Numbered from the stretch's first letter, positions 8,021 to 16,518 are shown. The stretch is 57,093 nucleotides of DNA from DATCMU01 sp036563245 (GCA_036563245.1 DATCMU010000005.1:1-57093), one strand, 5' to 3'. Notes: generated by a model from the sequence alone, not told the origin. Numbers and translations: made by a program.

Positions 8021-9561
8021 GTGCCGAACTCGATCCCACGGTCGCCGCGGAGCCTGTCGAGCACCGCGGCCCGCTGATGGCGGTGATCATCATCGCGATG
8101 ATCATGCAGGTCATCGACACGACCATCGCCAATGTCGCCTTGCCGCACATGCAGGCGAGCCTGAACGCCACCCAGGACACCATTACCTGGGTGCTCACCT
8201 CCTATATCGTCGCCGCGGCCATCATGACCCCGGTGACCGGGTGGCTGGCCGACAATCTGGGGCGCAAGCGCCTGTTTATCAGTGCGATCGCCGGTTTTAC
8301 CCTGATGTCGGTGGCCTGTGGCCTGGCGACCAGCCTGCCTGAAATCGTGTTCTTCCGCCTGTTGCAGGGCATGTGCGGCGCAGCCCTCGCGCCACTGGCC
8401 CAGTCGATCCTGCTCGACATCAATCCGCGTGAGAAACATGGCCAGGCCATGGCCCTGTTCGGCATGGGCATCATGGTCGGCCCGATCATCGGCCCCACTC
8501 TTGGCGGCTGGCTGACGGAAACCTTCAACTGGCGTTATGTCTTCTTCATCAACCTGCCGGTGGGGGTATTGGCGGTGGCCGGTGTGATGGCCTTTCTCCC
8601 CCACGAGGACGCCCATCCGCGCCGTTTCGACCTGTTCGGTTTCACCGCGCTGGCGGTCGCCATCGGCGCCCTGCAGATGATGCTCGACCGCGGCCAGCAA
8701 CTCGACTGGTTTGCCGCTCCCGAAGTCTGGATCGAGATGGGGCTCACCATTTCCGGGCTGTGGGTGTTCATCACCCATTCGCTCACCTACGACAAGCCGT
8801 TCATCGACATCGCGATCTTCAAGGATCGCAACCTCACCATGGGGCTGATCTTCATCTTCGTCATCGGCATGATCCTTCTGGCCGGGTTGGCGCTGTTGCC
8901 GCCGCTCTTGCAGGGCCTGATGGGCTATCCGGTGATCACGACCGGCATGATCATGGCGCCGCGCGGCATTGGCACCATGGTGGCGATGATGGTGGTGGGG
9001 CGGCTTGTGCGCATGGTCGATGCGCGCATTCTCGTGCTCATCGGCCTGACGATGACGGCATACTCGCTCTACATGATGAGCGGGTTCACCCCGCAAATGG
9101 ACATGACCCCGGTCATCGTGTCCGGCGTGATCCAGGGCATGGGTTTCGGCCTCGTGTTCGTGCCGCTGTCGACGCTGGCCTACGCAACTCTTGCCCCGCG
9201 CTATCGCACCGAGGGCACTTCGATGTTCAACCTGGTGCGCAATGTGGGGTCGAGTATCGGGATTTCGGCGGTGACCGCGATCCTGGCGCGCCTGACCCAG
9301 GTCAACCACGCCGAACTGGGCGCAAAGATCACCGCCTTCCGGCCTGCCGTGAACCTGCTCATGCCGGGCGTGGCCTCGGGCGATTCCTCGTCATTGACCC
9401 TTGTGAACATGGCCGTGACCCAACAGGCGCTGATGATTTCCTATCTCGATGATTTCAAGCTCATGATGTACGTCACCATCGTCGCCATGCCCATCGTCCT
9501 GCTGTTGCGCCGCCCACGTCACCAGCCGGCCGCGGCGCCGGTCGCGGCCGTCTCGGAATAG
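8017..9561 (+). CDS. EmrB/QacA-type MFS drug transporter (DHA2 family)
   Basis: A 514-residue inner-membrane permease with about 14 hydrophobic helices. It has the DHA2 hallmarks: DTTIANVALPHM in helix 1, LADNLGRKRLF (motif A) after helix 2, and MGIMVGPIIGPTLGGWLTE (motif C) in helix 5. With the EmrA-type adaptor it would export hydrophobic compounds across the inner membrane, probably with a TolC-type outer-membrane channel encoded elsewhere. No outer-membrane gene is present here. It is the last gene of the MarR-regulated operon. Confidence 0.94.
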   Translation: MSAELDPTVAAEPVEHRGPLMAVIIIAMIMQVIDTTIANVALPHMQASLNATQDTITWVLTSYIVAAAIMTPVTGWLADNLGRKRLFISAIAGFTLMSVACGLATSLPEIVFFRLLQGMCGAALAPLAQSILLDINPREKHGQAMALFGMGIMVGPIIGPTLGGWLTETFNWRYVFFINLPVGVLAVAGVMAFLPHEDAHPRRFDLFGFTALAVAIGALQMMLDRGQQLDWFAAPEVWIEMGLTISGLWVFITHSLTYDKPFIDIAIFKDRNLTMGLIFIFVIGMILLAGLALLPPLLQGLMGYPVITTGMIMAPRGIGTMVAMMVVGRLVRMVDARILVLIGLTMTAYSLYMMSGFTPQMDMTPVIVSGVIQGMGFGLVFVPLSTLAYATLAPRYRTEGTSMFNLVRNVGSSIGISAVTAILARLTQVNHAELGAKITAFRPAVNLLMPGVASGDSSSLTLVNMAVTQQALMISYLDDFKLMMYVTIVAMPIVLLLRRPRHQPAAAPVAAVSE

Positions 9562-9697
9562 GTATTGCGGCGATATCGGATACGGTGCGCAAGTGGCGTG
9601 AGTTGCCGGTTGAAAATTGTCCGTGGGGCGCTGGACAGACCCCGCGACACACCCTATAAACCGCGAACCTTTTCGCCAAACCCTTGGCGATCCGTGG

Positions 9698-9773
9698 GCC
9701 CAGGTAGCTCAGTTGGTAGAGCAGCGGATTGAAAATCCGCGTGTCGGTGGTTCGATTCCGCCCCTGGGCACCA
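9698..9773 (+). tRNA. tRNA-Phe (anticodon GAA)
   Basis: A full cloverleaf: acceptor GCCCAGG/CCTGGGC, discriminator A, encoded CCA at 9771-9773. The anticodon loop TTGAAAA gives GAA. The T arm contains GGTTCGATTCC. The length is 76 nt. The 3' end of the minus-strand kinase gene overlaps it (see 9709-10764). Confidence 0.98.
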
Positions 9774-10764
9774 CTTCCCTCCGAGCGCCGAATTTGCGGA
9801 GATACTCCTCGCCGAGTTCCGCGGAGATGCGTGCGAAGTCCGGCGCCAGGGCCTGGGGCTCGGGAGCTTCGATGCGACTGCCGATCCAGGCGAGAAGCGC
9901 AAGCCGCCGCAGCATGACGAAGGTGTCGATTTCCTCGACCTCTTCGCGCGACAGCGGACGGATCTTGCTGTAGCCCTTCACCCAGGCCTCGCGCAGTTCG
10001 GGAACCTTTGGATGGTCCTCCATGAAGCTGATTCCCGTAGCGAAGTCGTAAAGAAACCAGCCGATCCCGCAGTCGTCGAAGTCGATCAGACGTGTGCCGG
10101 TCGGGCCGATCAGAAGATTGGCGAGGCGCATGTCGGCATGGATCAGCCCGTAGCGGTTCGGCCCGGTGCCGAACTGGGTGAGCCGCTGCGTCACGGTGTC
10201 TTCGACACGTGCCAGGATCTGGCGCATCTCGTCGTCGAGATTTGGCGCGTCACGCCAACGGCCCCATGTCGGGTTGGCGCCGAAAACGGTCTCGAGGTTC
10301 CAGTTCAGCCGCTCGAAGGGCCGGGGCCGCTCCCAGCCTATGGAATGCAGATGCGTGCGCGCCGCGATCCCGCCCAGTTCCTCGAACGGACCGACGAGAT
10401 CCTGGCTTTCGTCGGGTTGCTGGCCCTCGACGAATTCGAACATCACCATATGGCGCTTCGGCAGGCCGCGCACCTGTCCCGTCTGGATGACTTCCGCATT
10501 GCGTCCGGGAATCGCGGCGGGCGTCGCAACGCCGTCGCGGGCGAGGGCCGCCATCCACGCCAGTTCGCATTCGATGGCCCGACGGGTGTGGTAGTTCTCG
10601 CGGTGGATGCGCAGCACTGCCTTGTGCGGGCCACCCTCCACCAGATAGGTGACGTTTTCCGCAATGTTGATCCGGCGCGCGCTTGCGTCCCGGGGCAGGT
10701 CCCAGAGCGCGAGTGCCTCGTTTGCCATGACGTCCAGGTATTTCAATTGCTGTTGGAGCGACAT
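9709..10764 (-). CDS. aminoglycoside-phosphotransferase-fold kinase (homoserine kinase II-like)
   Basis: A 351-residue protein of the APH/choline kinase superfamily. It has the catalytic loop IHADMRLANLLI (HxDxxxxN) at about residue 215 and the metal-binding LIDFDDCG about 20 residues later. An N-terminal nucleotide-binding lobe precedes these (NIAENVTYLVEGGPHKAVLRIHR). The substrate cannot be told; homoserine, thiamine, choline or a sugar are all possible. ATG 10764 was chosen because GAAGAAGG lies just upstream. There is no stop before tRNA-Phe: the last roughly 22 codons are antisense to the tRNA, the stop lies at 9709-9711, and the C-terminus reads GGIEPPTRGFSIRCSTN, the familiar translation of antisense tRNA-Phe. 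Confidence 0.85.
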   Translation of the reverse strand: MSLQQQLKYLDVMANEALALWDLPRDASARRINIAENVTYLVEGGPHKAVLRIHRENYHTRRAIECELAWMAALARDGVATPAAIPGRNAEVIQTGQVRGLPKRHMVMFEFVEGQQPDESQDLVGPFEELGGIAARTHLHSIGWERPRPFERLNWNLETVFGANPTWGRWRDAPNLDDEMRQILARVEDTVTQRLTQFGTGPNRYGLIHADMRLANLLIGPTGTRLIDFDDCGIGWFLYDFATGISFMEDHPKVPELREAWVKGYSKIRPLSREEVEEIDTFVMLRRLALLAWIGSRIEAPEPQALAPDFARISAELGEEYLRKFGARREVVPRGGIEPPTRGFSIRCSTN

Positions 10765-11293
10765 TGCCTTCTTCGTCAGTGCCTGTGTTGCGCGAAGACC
10801 GCAAGTGGCCGGTTCTCTCGGGGTATCTCCGCAGCGTGACTGTATCTTTTCCCGGACTGCTTCGTCAGGCGTCTTTCGTCGAAGGACCGGCATCTCCGGG
10901 CGACGCCATGAATGCGTCTTGATTCATCGATTCCCGGTGCCAGATCAACGCGTCCGTGATGGCGGACGCGTGGCAGGGTCCCAGTCGTCTCTGCGATGCA
11001 TTCGCCCAATGCCCGGACCAACCGGCCCCGTCGCCCTTGCTCGCCAGGCGCGCGCGACAAATATTCGCAGATCTTGCGCGAACCGGCGGTGGTCCTCGCG
11101 CACGTCCACTGCCAGGTCCCGGATTGGGGCCTGACGGACATTTTCCGCAAGTACCGGGATGGTCCCAAAACCCGATAAGCTTCCGCAAAAGCGCACCTCT
11201 TCCGGTATCTTCTTGAACAATCTGTATTTCTTTGAAAATTTGACCACTTGGGCAATACTCTTTGCCAACGACAGTTTGCAGTGAGCGCGGGCG
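10765..11293. other. long intergenic region without a supported gene
   Basis: About 530 bases between the divergent kinase and the double winged-helix gene. Open frames exist on both strands, but their translations have no recognisable motif and look like shadows. The right part (11200-11275) is AT-rich for this genome and probably holds the promoter of the next gene. An imperfect dyad, TTGGGCAA (11248-11255) facing TTTGCCAA (11261-11268), lies 26 bases before the start codon and may be a regulator site. Confidence 0.5.
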
Positions 11294-12211
11294 GTGGACG
11301 TGGCAGACGACCCTCTGAAGGACTTGGCTGCGGCGATCGCGGCGCATCCCGGTTGCGACCGGGCCGTGCTGCACTACGCGCAGAGCTTGCTGGCGTGGCG
11401 CCAGGGGCCGCGGCTTCTGAACAAGCTCGTGTCCTCGCATGCCCGCACGCAGATCATCAGCTACATCATGTATTTGCACTATTCCGCGGATCCCGCCGAC
11501 CCCGATTCCGGCCCAACCTATCTCAAACTTCTGACGTTGACCGAACGGCGCAAGGACTGCGGCCCGAGGGCGCTCAAGACCGCGCTGGCCCTGCTGCGTC
11601 TGGCGGGGTTCGTGCACGTTTCGCCCGGGACTAACGACCGGCGGTTGCGCATCTACAGCCCGACCGAAAAGATGCAGGAATACTTCCGCCAGTGGTACAC
11701 ACGCACCCTTGGCGCCCTTGATTGCATTGTCGAAGGGCAGGACTATGCCGCGCGTGTCTTGCGCGACCGGTATTTCCTCGCCGATCTGGTTGTCGCGTCC
11801 GGCCAGCCCTATATCGAGCGGCGCATTCCGGTGGTCTCGGATTTTCCGGACCTGTTCGAGCTGTTTGCGATTGAAGGCGGGTTCCCCATGACCGCGGCCC
11901 TGATCGTGGCCAGATTGCGCGACGAACCCTATCCTTCGCCCACGTCTCTGGCGGGCCAGTTCGGGGCTTCGGCTTCTCAGATGCGCAACGTGTTGCGCAA
12001 GCTCTCGGAGCTTGGTTTCGTGACCGTCGGCGAAGGCGGCAAGGTCGAAGATTGCACCCCTCTTCTCAAGGCCTTCAAGGCATTCATTGCCCGTGAACTG
12101 GCGCTTTATGCAAAATATGCCCTGGGCCTGGAACAGGTTCTGCTCGGTGCCGGTCATGGCGGCGGGGATGCAGGGGAGCGTCCGCGCGTCGCGGCAAGGC
12201 AGAGCATCTAG
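11294..12211 (+). CDS. unidentified protein with two winged-helix-like domains
   Basis: A 305-residue protein, probably starting at GTG 11294 (GTG 11300 is also possible). Residues 45-115 look like a winged helix (RTQIISYIMYLHY, then TERRKDCGPRALKTALALLRLAGFVHVSP and a wing DRRLRIYSPTEKM). Residues 190-255 look like a second one (FPMTAALIVARL, PSPTSLAGQFGASASQMRNV and LRKLSELGFVTVGEGGK). Both resemble MarR-type folds but match no family I know. There is no membrane segment or signal peptide, and the C-terminus is Gly/Arg-rich. It stands alone between a 530-base gap and the nirK promoter region, so a transcriptional role is likely, but its targets are unknown. Confidence 0.6.
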   Translation: MDVADDPLKDLAAAIAAHPGCDRAVLHYAQSLLAWRQGPRLLNKLVSSHARTQIISYIMYLHYSADPADPDSGPTYLKLLTLTERRKDCGPRALKTALALLRLAGFVHVSPGTNDRRLRIYSPTEKMQEYFRQWYTRTLGALDCIVEGQDYAARVLRDRYFLADLVVASGQPYIERRIPVVSDFPDLFELFAIEGGFPMTAALIVARLRDEPYPSPTSLAGQFGASASQMRNVLRKLSELGFVTVGEGGKVEDCTPLLKAFKAFIARELALYAKYALGLEQVLLGAGHGGGDAGERPRVAARQSI

Positions 12212-12272
12212 CGCGGCTCCGCCCGCATCGGATATCCGCCTGCGAAAAATCATGAAATGCGTGCGCGCGAAT

Positions 12273-12286
12273 TTGCATTTGCGCAA
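12273..12286 (+). promoter_or_regulatory. candidate NnrR/Dnr-type Crp-Fnr box upstream of nirK
   Basis: TTGCATTTGCGCAA has perfect TTGC/GCAA arms with the TTG-N8-CAA spacing of Crp/Fnr nitric-oxide regulators. Its centre is about 170 bases before nirK ATG, so the transcript would have a long leader. It belongs to a set of three similar boxes in this island (also 16505-16518 and 17562-17575). Confidence 0.6.
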
Positions 12287-12449
12287 AGAGACCTGGCGGC
12301 GCCGGGACTAGTTTGCCGATCGTCGGTTCGGTGGTGGGTTGCTTGCGCGGCCTGGCCGGATCCGGCGGATCGGACGACGGTCGGCACGCTATCCTCCCCC
12401 TTGCCGGCAGCTATCACTCCGATCCTCATCTGGAGCAAAGGAGATTGTC

Positions 12450-13574
12450 ATGTTGACGCGACGCGAAGCACTCTTCGGTCCGGCCGCCGCCGCGGTCCTG
12501 GCCTCGACCCCTGTCCTGGCCAATGCCACCGCGAGCACGGCCCCGGCGGCCGCGCCGGTCGAGATCGACCGCCTGCCGCGCGAGAAGGTCACGCTGGTGC
12601 CGCCGCCGTTCATCCATGCGCATGAGCAAGTTGCATCCGGGGGGCCCAAGGTCGTCGAATTCACGCTCACCATCGAGGAAAAGCCGATGGTGATCGATGA
12701 CGACGGAACGGTTCTGCAGGCGATGACCTTCAACGGCTCCGTTCCCGGACCGATGATGGTGGTGCACCAGGGCGATTATGTCGAACTCACGCTGGTCAAC
12801 CCGGCAACCAACTCGATGCCTCACAATATCGACTTCCACGCCGCAACCGGCGGTCTGGGGGGCGGGGCGCTCACCCTGGTCAATCCCGGGGAGCAGACGG
12901 TCCTGCGCTTCAAGGCGACCCGCGCCGGCACCTTCGTCTATCACTGCGCGCCGGGCGGCTCGATGATCTCCTGGCACGTGGTCTGCGGCATGAGCGGCGC
13001 GATCATGGTCCTGCCGCGCGACGGCCTGAAAGACGGCGAAGGCAAGCCGTTGAACTACGATCGCGCGTATTTCGTGGGCGAGAACGATTTCTACATCCCG
13101 CGCGACAAGGACGGAAACTTCTGCACCTATGACAGCCCCGGCGATTGCTACGGCGACATGTCGAGCGTCATGCGCGGCCTCATCCCCACGCATGTGGTGT
13201 TCAATGGTGCGGTCGGTGCATTGACGGGCGAGAATGCCATGACCGCATCGGTCGGCGAGAATGTGCTGATCGTGCACGCCCAGGCCAATCGGGACACGCG
13301 CCCGCACCTGATCGGCGGGCACGGTGACTATGTGTGGGAGCAGGGCAAGTTCGACAATCCACCTGCCAAGGACCTCGAGACCTGGTTCGTGCGCGGCGGA
13401 TCGGCTGGGGCGGCGCTCTATCGCTTTCGCCAGCCCGGGCTCTATGCCTATGTGAACCACAATCTCATCGAAGCGGTCGATCTCGGCGCCACGGCGCACT
13501 TCAAGGTCGAGGGCAAGTGGGACAACGATCTCATGGCGCAAGTCGCCGCGCCCGGCCCGATCCCGGCCGCCTGA
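12450..13574 (+). CDS. nirK: copper-containing nitrite reductase NirK
   Basis: NirK reduces nitrite to nitric oxide in the periplasm. The 374-residue precursor begins with a Tat signal (MLTRREALFG, twin Arg at 4-5) and an Ala-rich stretch to about residue 25. Two cupredoxin domains follow. The copper ligands are all visible: type 1 His125, Cys166, His176, Met181; type 2 His130, His165, His337; with active-site Asp128 and His286. The ligand loop CAPGGSMISWH is one residue longer than in class I enzymes and resembles Rhodobacter-type NirK. The residue two before Met181 is Cys, where Ser or Thr is usual. AAAGGAG precedes ATG 12450. It is followed by a stem-loop and nirV, and pseudoazurin downstream is a likely electron donor. 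Confidence 0.97.
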   Translation: MLTRREALFGPAAAAVLASTPVLANATASTAPAAAPVEIDRLPREKVTLVPPPFIHAHEQVASGGPKVVEFTLTIEEKPMVIDDDGTVLQAMTFNGSVPGPMMVVHQGDYVELTLVNPATNSMPHNIDFHAATGGLGGGALTLVNPGEQTVLRFKATRAGTFVYHCAPGGSMISWHVVCGMSGAIMVLPRDGLKDGEGKPLNYDRAYFVGENDFYIPRDKDGNFCTYDSPGDCYGDMSSVMRGLIPTHVVFNGAVGALTGENAMTASVGENVLIVHAQANRDTRPHLIGGHGDYVWEQGKFDNPPAKDLETWFVRGGSAGAALYRFRQPGLYAYVNHNLIEAVDLGATAHFKVEGKWDNDLMAQVAAPGPIPAA

Positions 13575-13606
13575 GGTTGCACCTGGCACCCTGTTGAACC
13601 AGCTTG

Positions 13607-13633
13607 CGGCCCGCCGCCAAAAGGGGCGGGCCG
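13607..13633 (+). promoter_or_regulatory. GC-rich stem-loop between nirK and nirV
   Basis: CGGCCCGCC (13607-13615) and GGCGGGCCG (13625-13633) form a perfect 9-bp stem around the loop GCCAAAAGG. No T-run follows and nirV starts 20 bases later, so this is more likely an mRNA-processing or stability hairpin, or a partial attenuator, than a full terminator. Confidence 0.6.
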
Positions 13634-13652
13634 ATTGTGGAGGGGGCAAGCC

Positions 13653-14576
13653 ATGCTCCGGTTCTCAAAACATCCCGTCGCCCTTTGGGCAAGCCTGGCG
13701 GTGCCTGCCGCGCTACTGATCGGCGAGCTGGCCATCGTGGCGGGCGCGCTGCCCGCGGCTTTGCCGGATAATTCCGGGCAACAGGTCGCAACGCCACCAG
13801 TCGTTGAGATGGCGCGCCAGCCCGGTCCATACAGGTCCGCCGGGGTGTTCCAGCGCAATGGGGCCGTCATCGACGCGCCGATCCTGCAGATGAACGAGCG
13901 CGAAAGCCTCTCGGTCACCCGGGACCTCGTCAGCCTCTCCGACTACATGCGCTGCGTGCGTGACAACGCCTGTGCCGCGCCTCGTGTTCGGACCGGCGCC
14001 AATGGCGACGTCCCGGTCACCGGCGTCAGTTTCGACGATGCCCAGGCCTATGCCCAATGGCTTTCGGCGAAAACCTCGGCGGTTTGGCGATTGCCAACGG
14101 ACCGGGAATGGGTCGCGCTGGCGGGTAGCAGGTTTCATGATCCCGCGCTGGGCGTCGAGGGGACCGCATCAGACCCAGCGCAAAGATGGCTTGCCGCATA
14201 CGAGCTTGCCAACAGCGGCAGGAATGCCATCGACGCGGTGCCCAGGGCGCGCGGCAGCTTCGGGGTCAACGAATTCGGCATTGCCGATCTTTCGGGCAAT
14301 GTCTGGGAATGGACGTCGACCTGCTTTGAACGCACCACGCTCGCAACGAACGGTGTTGCGATCGCACGGACCGACAATTGCGGCGTCCGTGTCGTCGAAG
14401 GCGCGCACCGCACCTATATCTCGCATTTCGTGCGCGATGCGCGTGGGGGCGGGTGCTCGGTCGGGGCGCCGCCGGACAATCTGGGCTTTCGCCTTGTCCG
14501 CGATACACCGGCTTTTCGACCGCTGGGGCGCCTTGTGAACTGGTGGAAGGGCATTGGCGCCGGCAAGAAGGCTTGA
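13653..14576 (+). CDS. nirV: NirV-like SUMF1/formylglycine-generating-enzyme family protein
   Basis: A 307-residue protein with one N-terminal membrane helix or uncleaved signal (residues 8-34) followed by a SUMF1 fold. Visible motifs are VPVTGVSFDDAQAYAQWL, WRLPTDREW, the hallmark NEFGIADLSGNVWEWTS and NLGFRLVRD near the end. Proteins of this kind encoded right after nirK are called NirV. Their role in nitrite reduction is not established, and maturation of NirK or a quality-control role has been proposed. ATG 13653 follows GGAGGGGG, whereas a GTG at 13635 would include that ribosome site. It is probably co-transcribed with nirK and ends convergently with nnrS. Confidence 0.88.
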   Translation: MLRFSKHPVALWASLAVPAALLIGELAIVAGALPAALPDNSGQQVATPPVVEMARQPGPYRSAGVFQRNGAVIDAPILQMNERESLSVTRDLVSLSDYMRCVRDNACAAPRVRTGANGDVPVTGVSFDDAQAYAQWLSAKTSAVWRLPTDREWVALAGSRFHDPALGVEGTASDPAQRWLAAYELANSGRNAIDAVPRARGSFGVNEFGIADLSGNVWEWTSTCFERTTLATNGVAIARTDNCGVRVVEGAHRTYISHFVRDARGGGCSVGAPPDNLGFRLVRDTPAFRPLGRLVNWWKGIGAGKKA

Positions 14577-14609
14577 ACCAGCGCCTGCCAGGCGTGTCCG
14601 ACCCGGAGA

Positions 14610-15788
14610 TCAGGCGCGCTTCCTGAGCAGCATGGGACCGAACATCGCCGCGAAGCCGAAGAAGCCGGCAATCCACAGGATGCCCGACGACCATAGCAGG
14701 ATCTCGGACTGCGTCTGGTCGAGGGCAAGCGCGATGCGCAGCAGGGCCGACAGGGCGATTGCGACAAACAGCGTCGCGCCAAGCGGGCCGGCCGCCAGCC
14801 TGTGACCGGTATGGCCGAGCGTTGCACGCTGCATGACCGCAAGCGTCATCAACCCGATCGCTCCCACGGCAAAGGCATGCAAGCCCGCGGCGGGCAGAAT
14901 CATCTGGGGATAGAACGGCGCCAGTCCCGCCAGGACGAAGCCGAGCGGTATGAAGCCGTAGGCAACGTGCAGCACCAGGACGATGGCGCTGCGGGCCGTG
15001 CGGTCTCCCGCCCACCGGGTCATGCGAAAGGCCTGCAGCGCCGCCGCGCCCAGCATCATCAGCCCGGTCATTACGGAATCGGGAAATATCACCCACGCCA
15101 CGAGCGCGATGCCGCTCAGCACCATCGCCCACAGGTCGAAACGTGCGAAGGGGTGCGGCAGCCGCCCCGGATTCTCCTTGGCCAGCCAGTTTCGCGTGAA
15201 GCTCGGTACGATACGCCCCCCAACGATCATGATCAGCATGATCGCGGCGCCGATCCCCAATCTGCGGCTGTAGTCGGTCAACCCGGAATAGTGCGCCTCG
15301 AGGTGAAAAAGCACATTGGCGGCGAACAGGGCGGCCAGCCCGCCGACCACCTTGAGATTGCGCCAGTTGCGGCCAGCGACGATCTCGATGCTGGCGGCCA
15401 GCAGGACCGCGGCGAGAAAGGCGCAATCGACAATCGCGGTGCCAAGCCACCCGATCTGGGCCGAAACGGCGATGGCGACCCGCCCGGCGAGCCACAGCAG
15501 CACGAGCACCAGGAGCGGCCTGCCCTGGACCGGCAACCGGCCGGTCCAGTTCGGGATCGAGGTGAGAAGAAAGCCGGTGACGACCGCCGCGAGATAGCCG
15601 AACATCATTTCGTGGATGTGCCAGTCGACAGGCGCGAATGTGGTATCGAACCAGACCAGCCCGCTCGCCTGGGGCAGCCAGATCAGTATCCCCAGCCCCG
15701 CATAGATTGCGCCCAGAAGAAAGAACGGCCGAAAACCGTAGCTCAGGAGCGGCAGGCCCTCGTATGATCGCAGACGCGGAATCGCCAT
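14610..15788 (-). CDS. nnrS: NnrS family heme/copper membrane protein
   Basis: A 392-residue, highly hydrophobic protein with about 12 membrane helices, starting MAIPRLRSYEGLPLLSYGFRPFF; the YGFRPFF segment is the typical NnrS opening. Other family-like stretches are PVDWHIHEMMFGY and GGRIVPSFTRNWL. Conserved His residues (WHIHEM, LHVAYG, LHAFAV) fit heme and copper binding. NnrS proteins are made with denitrification genes and protect against nitric-oxide stress, probably by limiting iron-nitrosyl damage. ATG 15788 follows GAGGA. It converges on nirV. I found no Crp/Fnr box directly upstream. Confidence 0.93.
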   Translation of the reverse strand: MAIPRLRSYEGLPLLSYGFRPFFLLGAIYAGLGILIWLPQASGLVWFDTTFAPVDWHIHEMMFGYLAAVVTGFLLTSIPNWTGRLPVQGRPLLVLVLLWLAGRVAIAVSAQIGWLGTAIVDCAFLAAVLLAASIEIVAGRNWRNLKVVGGLAALFAANVLFHLEAHYSGLTDYSRRLGIGAAIMLIMIVGGRIVPSFTRNWLAKENPGRLPHPFARFDLWAMVLSGIALVAWVIFPDSVMTGLMMLGAAALQAFRMTRWAGDRTARSAIVLVLHVAYGFIPLGFVLAGLAPFYPQMILPAAGLHAFAVGAIGLMTLAVMQRATLGHTGHRLAAGPLGATLFVAIALSALLRIALALDQTQSEILLWSSGILWIAGFFGFAAMFGPMLLRKRA

Positions 15789-15881
15789 GTCATCATCCTC
15801 AGCAATCAAGGGCCGCAGCGCCCGGAAGCGCCAGCGGCCCGAATTTACCTGCCTTGCCGGCAGCGGATTTGTTGATCTGGA

Positions 15882-15951
15882 GCGCTTTCAGGAAAAGTGA
15901 AAGCGGTTTTCCGGTTCGAAAGCGCGACCATTCAACGATTTGTAGTCGTTG
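15882..15951. repeat. palindromic intergenic repeat, second family
   Basis: GCGCTTTC (15882-15889) pairs with GAAAGCGC (15918-15925), and the inner arms GGAAAA (15891-15896) pair with TTTTCC (15907-15912). An adjacent hairpin CAACGA (15933-15938) with TCGTTG (15946-15951) follows. The pattern, a GCGC arm then GGAAAAGTG...CGGTTTTCC...GCGCGACC, is that of dispersed rhizobial palindromes. It lies between the 3' end of the pseudoazurin gene and the 5' end of nnrS, both on the minus strand. Confidence 0.7.
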
Positions 15952-15983
15952 AGCGATTCGGAGAAACGCCAAACCACTCTACT

Positions 15984-16427
15984 CTATTTGCCCGCGTCGA
16001 GTTCGTCGAACAATTGGGCAAAGACCTTGCCCGGGCGCGCCGGGACCTTGGCCGCCTTGGCCGCATCCTCGTTGACCGGGTCACCCACCACGATGAGGGC
16101 GACCATCCCCATGCCGTAATGCGGAGTGCAGCGCACGCCGTAGACACCCTCGGTAGTCAGCGTCACCGAGTAGGGCTTGGAGAATTGGCTCTTGAATGGC
16201 TCCGCTCCATCGGGGATCATTCCCTTGATTGTTTCCGCATCATGCCCCTTGTCAGTGGGCACAAATTCCACGGTGTCGCCGGGCTGGACATGAAGGTAAT
16301 TGGGCGAAAAGACCATCGCCGTTCCGTCCGGTCCCTTGTTCAGCATCTGGATCTGGTACTCGGTTGCGCCGGCGACGCCGGGAGCCATGACGGCGGCGGC
16401 AAGTGCGAGAATGGCAAGGGTCTTCAT
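15984..16427 (-). CDS. pseudoazurin (blue copper protein)
   Basis: A small periplasmic electron carrier, 147 residues with a signal peptide (residues 1-21, MKTLAILALAAAVMAPGVAG then A). The type 1 copper ligands are all present with pseudoazurin spacing: His62 in DKGHDAETI, Cys100, His103 and Met108 in RCTPHYGMGM. Pseudoazurins donate electrons to NirK, so placement in this island fits that role. A TTG-N8-CAA box lies 78 bases before the ATG. It is divergent from the Crp/Fnr gene. Confidence 0.94.
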   Translation of the reverse strand: MKTLAILALAAAVMAPGVAGATEYQIQMLNKGPDGTAMVFSPNYLHVQPGDTVEFVPTDKGHDAETIKGMIPDGAEPFKSQFSKPYSVTLTTEGVYGVRCTPHYGMGMVALIVVGDPVNEDAAKAAKVPARPGKVFAQLFDELDAGK

Positions 16428-16504
16428 GGGATATTCCTTCCTGGGACATTCGGCGGCAAATCGCGCCGCCGGTGTTCTCCTAGCAGCACCCCGGCAGGTG
16501 AAAT

Positions 16505-16518
16505 TTGCGCTTGCTCAA
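16505..16518 (-). promoter_or_regulatory. candidate Crp-Fnr/NnrR box between pseudoazurin and regulator genes
   Basis: On the minus strand this reads TTGAGCAAGCGCAA (TTG-N8-CAA). It sits 78 bases before the pseudoazurin ATG and about 68 before the proposed start of the divergent Crp/Fnr gene, so it could control either or both. Confidence 0.55.

Noticed and set aside
7900..9309. 469-codon minus-strand frame opposite the EmrB-type transporter
   Set aside because: It is extremely rich in His, Asp, Gly and Gln with no domain, and exactly antisense to a well-supported permease.
10865..12286. 473-codon minus-strand frame spanning the 10.8-12.3 kb region
   Set aside because: Most of it is antisense to the double winged-helix gene and it shows no domain; the remainder is in the empty gap.
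12450..13574. Multicopper oxidase or laccase instead of nitrite reductase
   Set aside because: The two-domain length, the TNSMPHNIDFH and YVNHNLIEA segments and the NirV, NnrS and pseudoazurin neighbours fit NirK only.
13607..13633. Intrinsic terminator between nirK and nirV
   Set aside because: The stem is strong but no T-run follows, and nirV starts 20 bases later with its own ribosome site.
14802..15767. 321-codon plus-strand frame opposite nnrS
   Set aside because: Low-complexity charged sequence antisense to nnrS; nnrS has clear membrane helices and family motifs.
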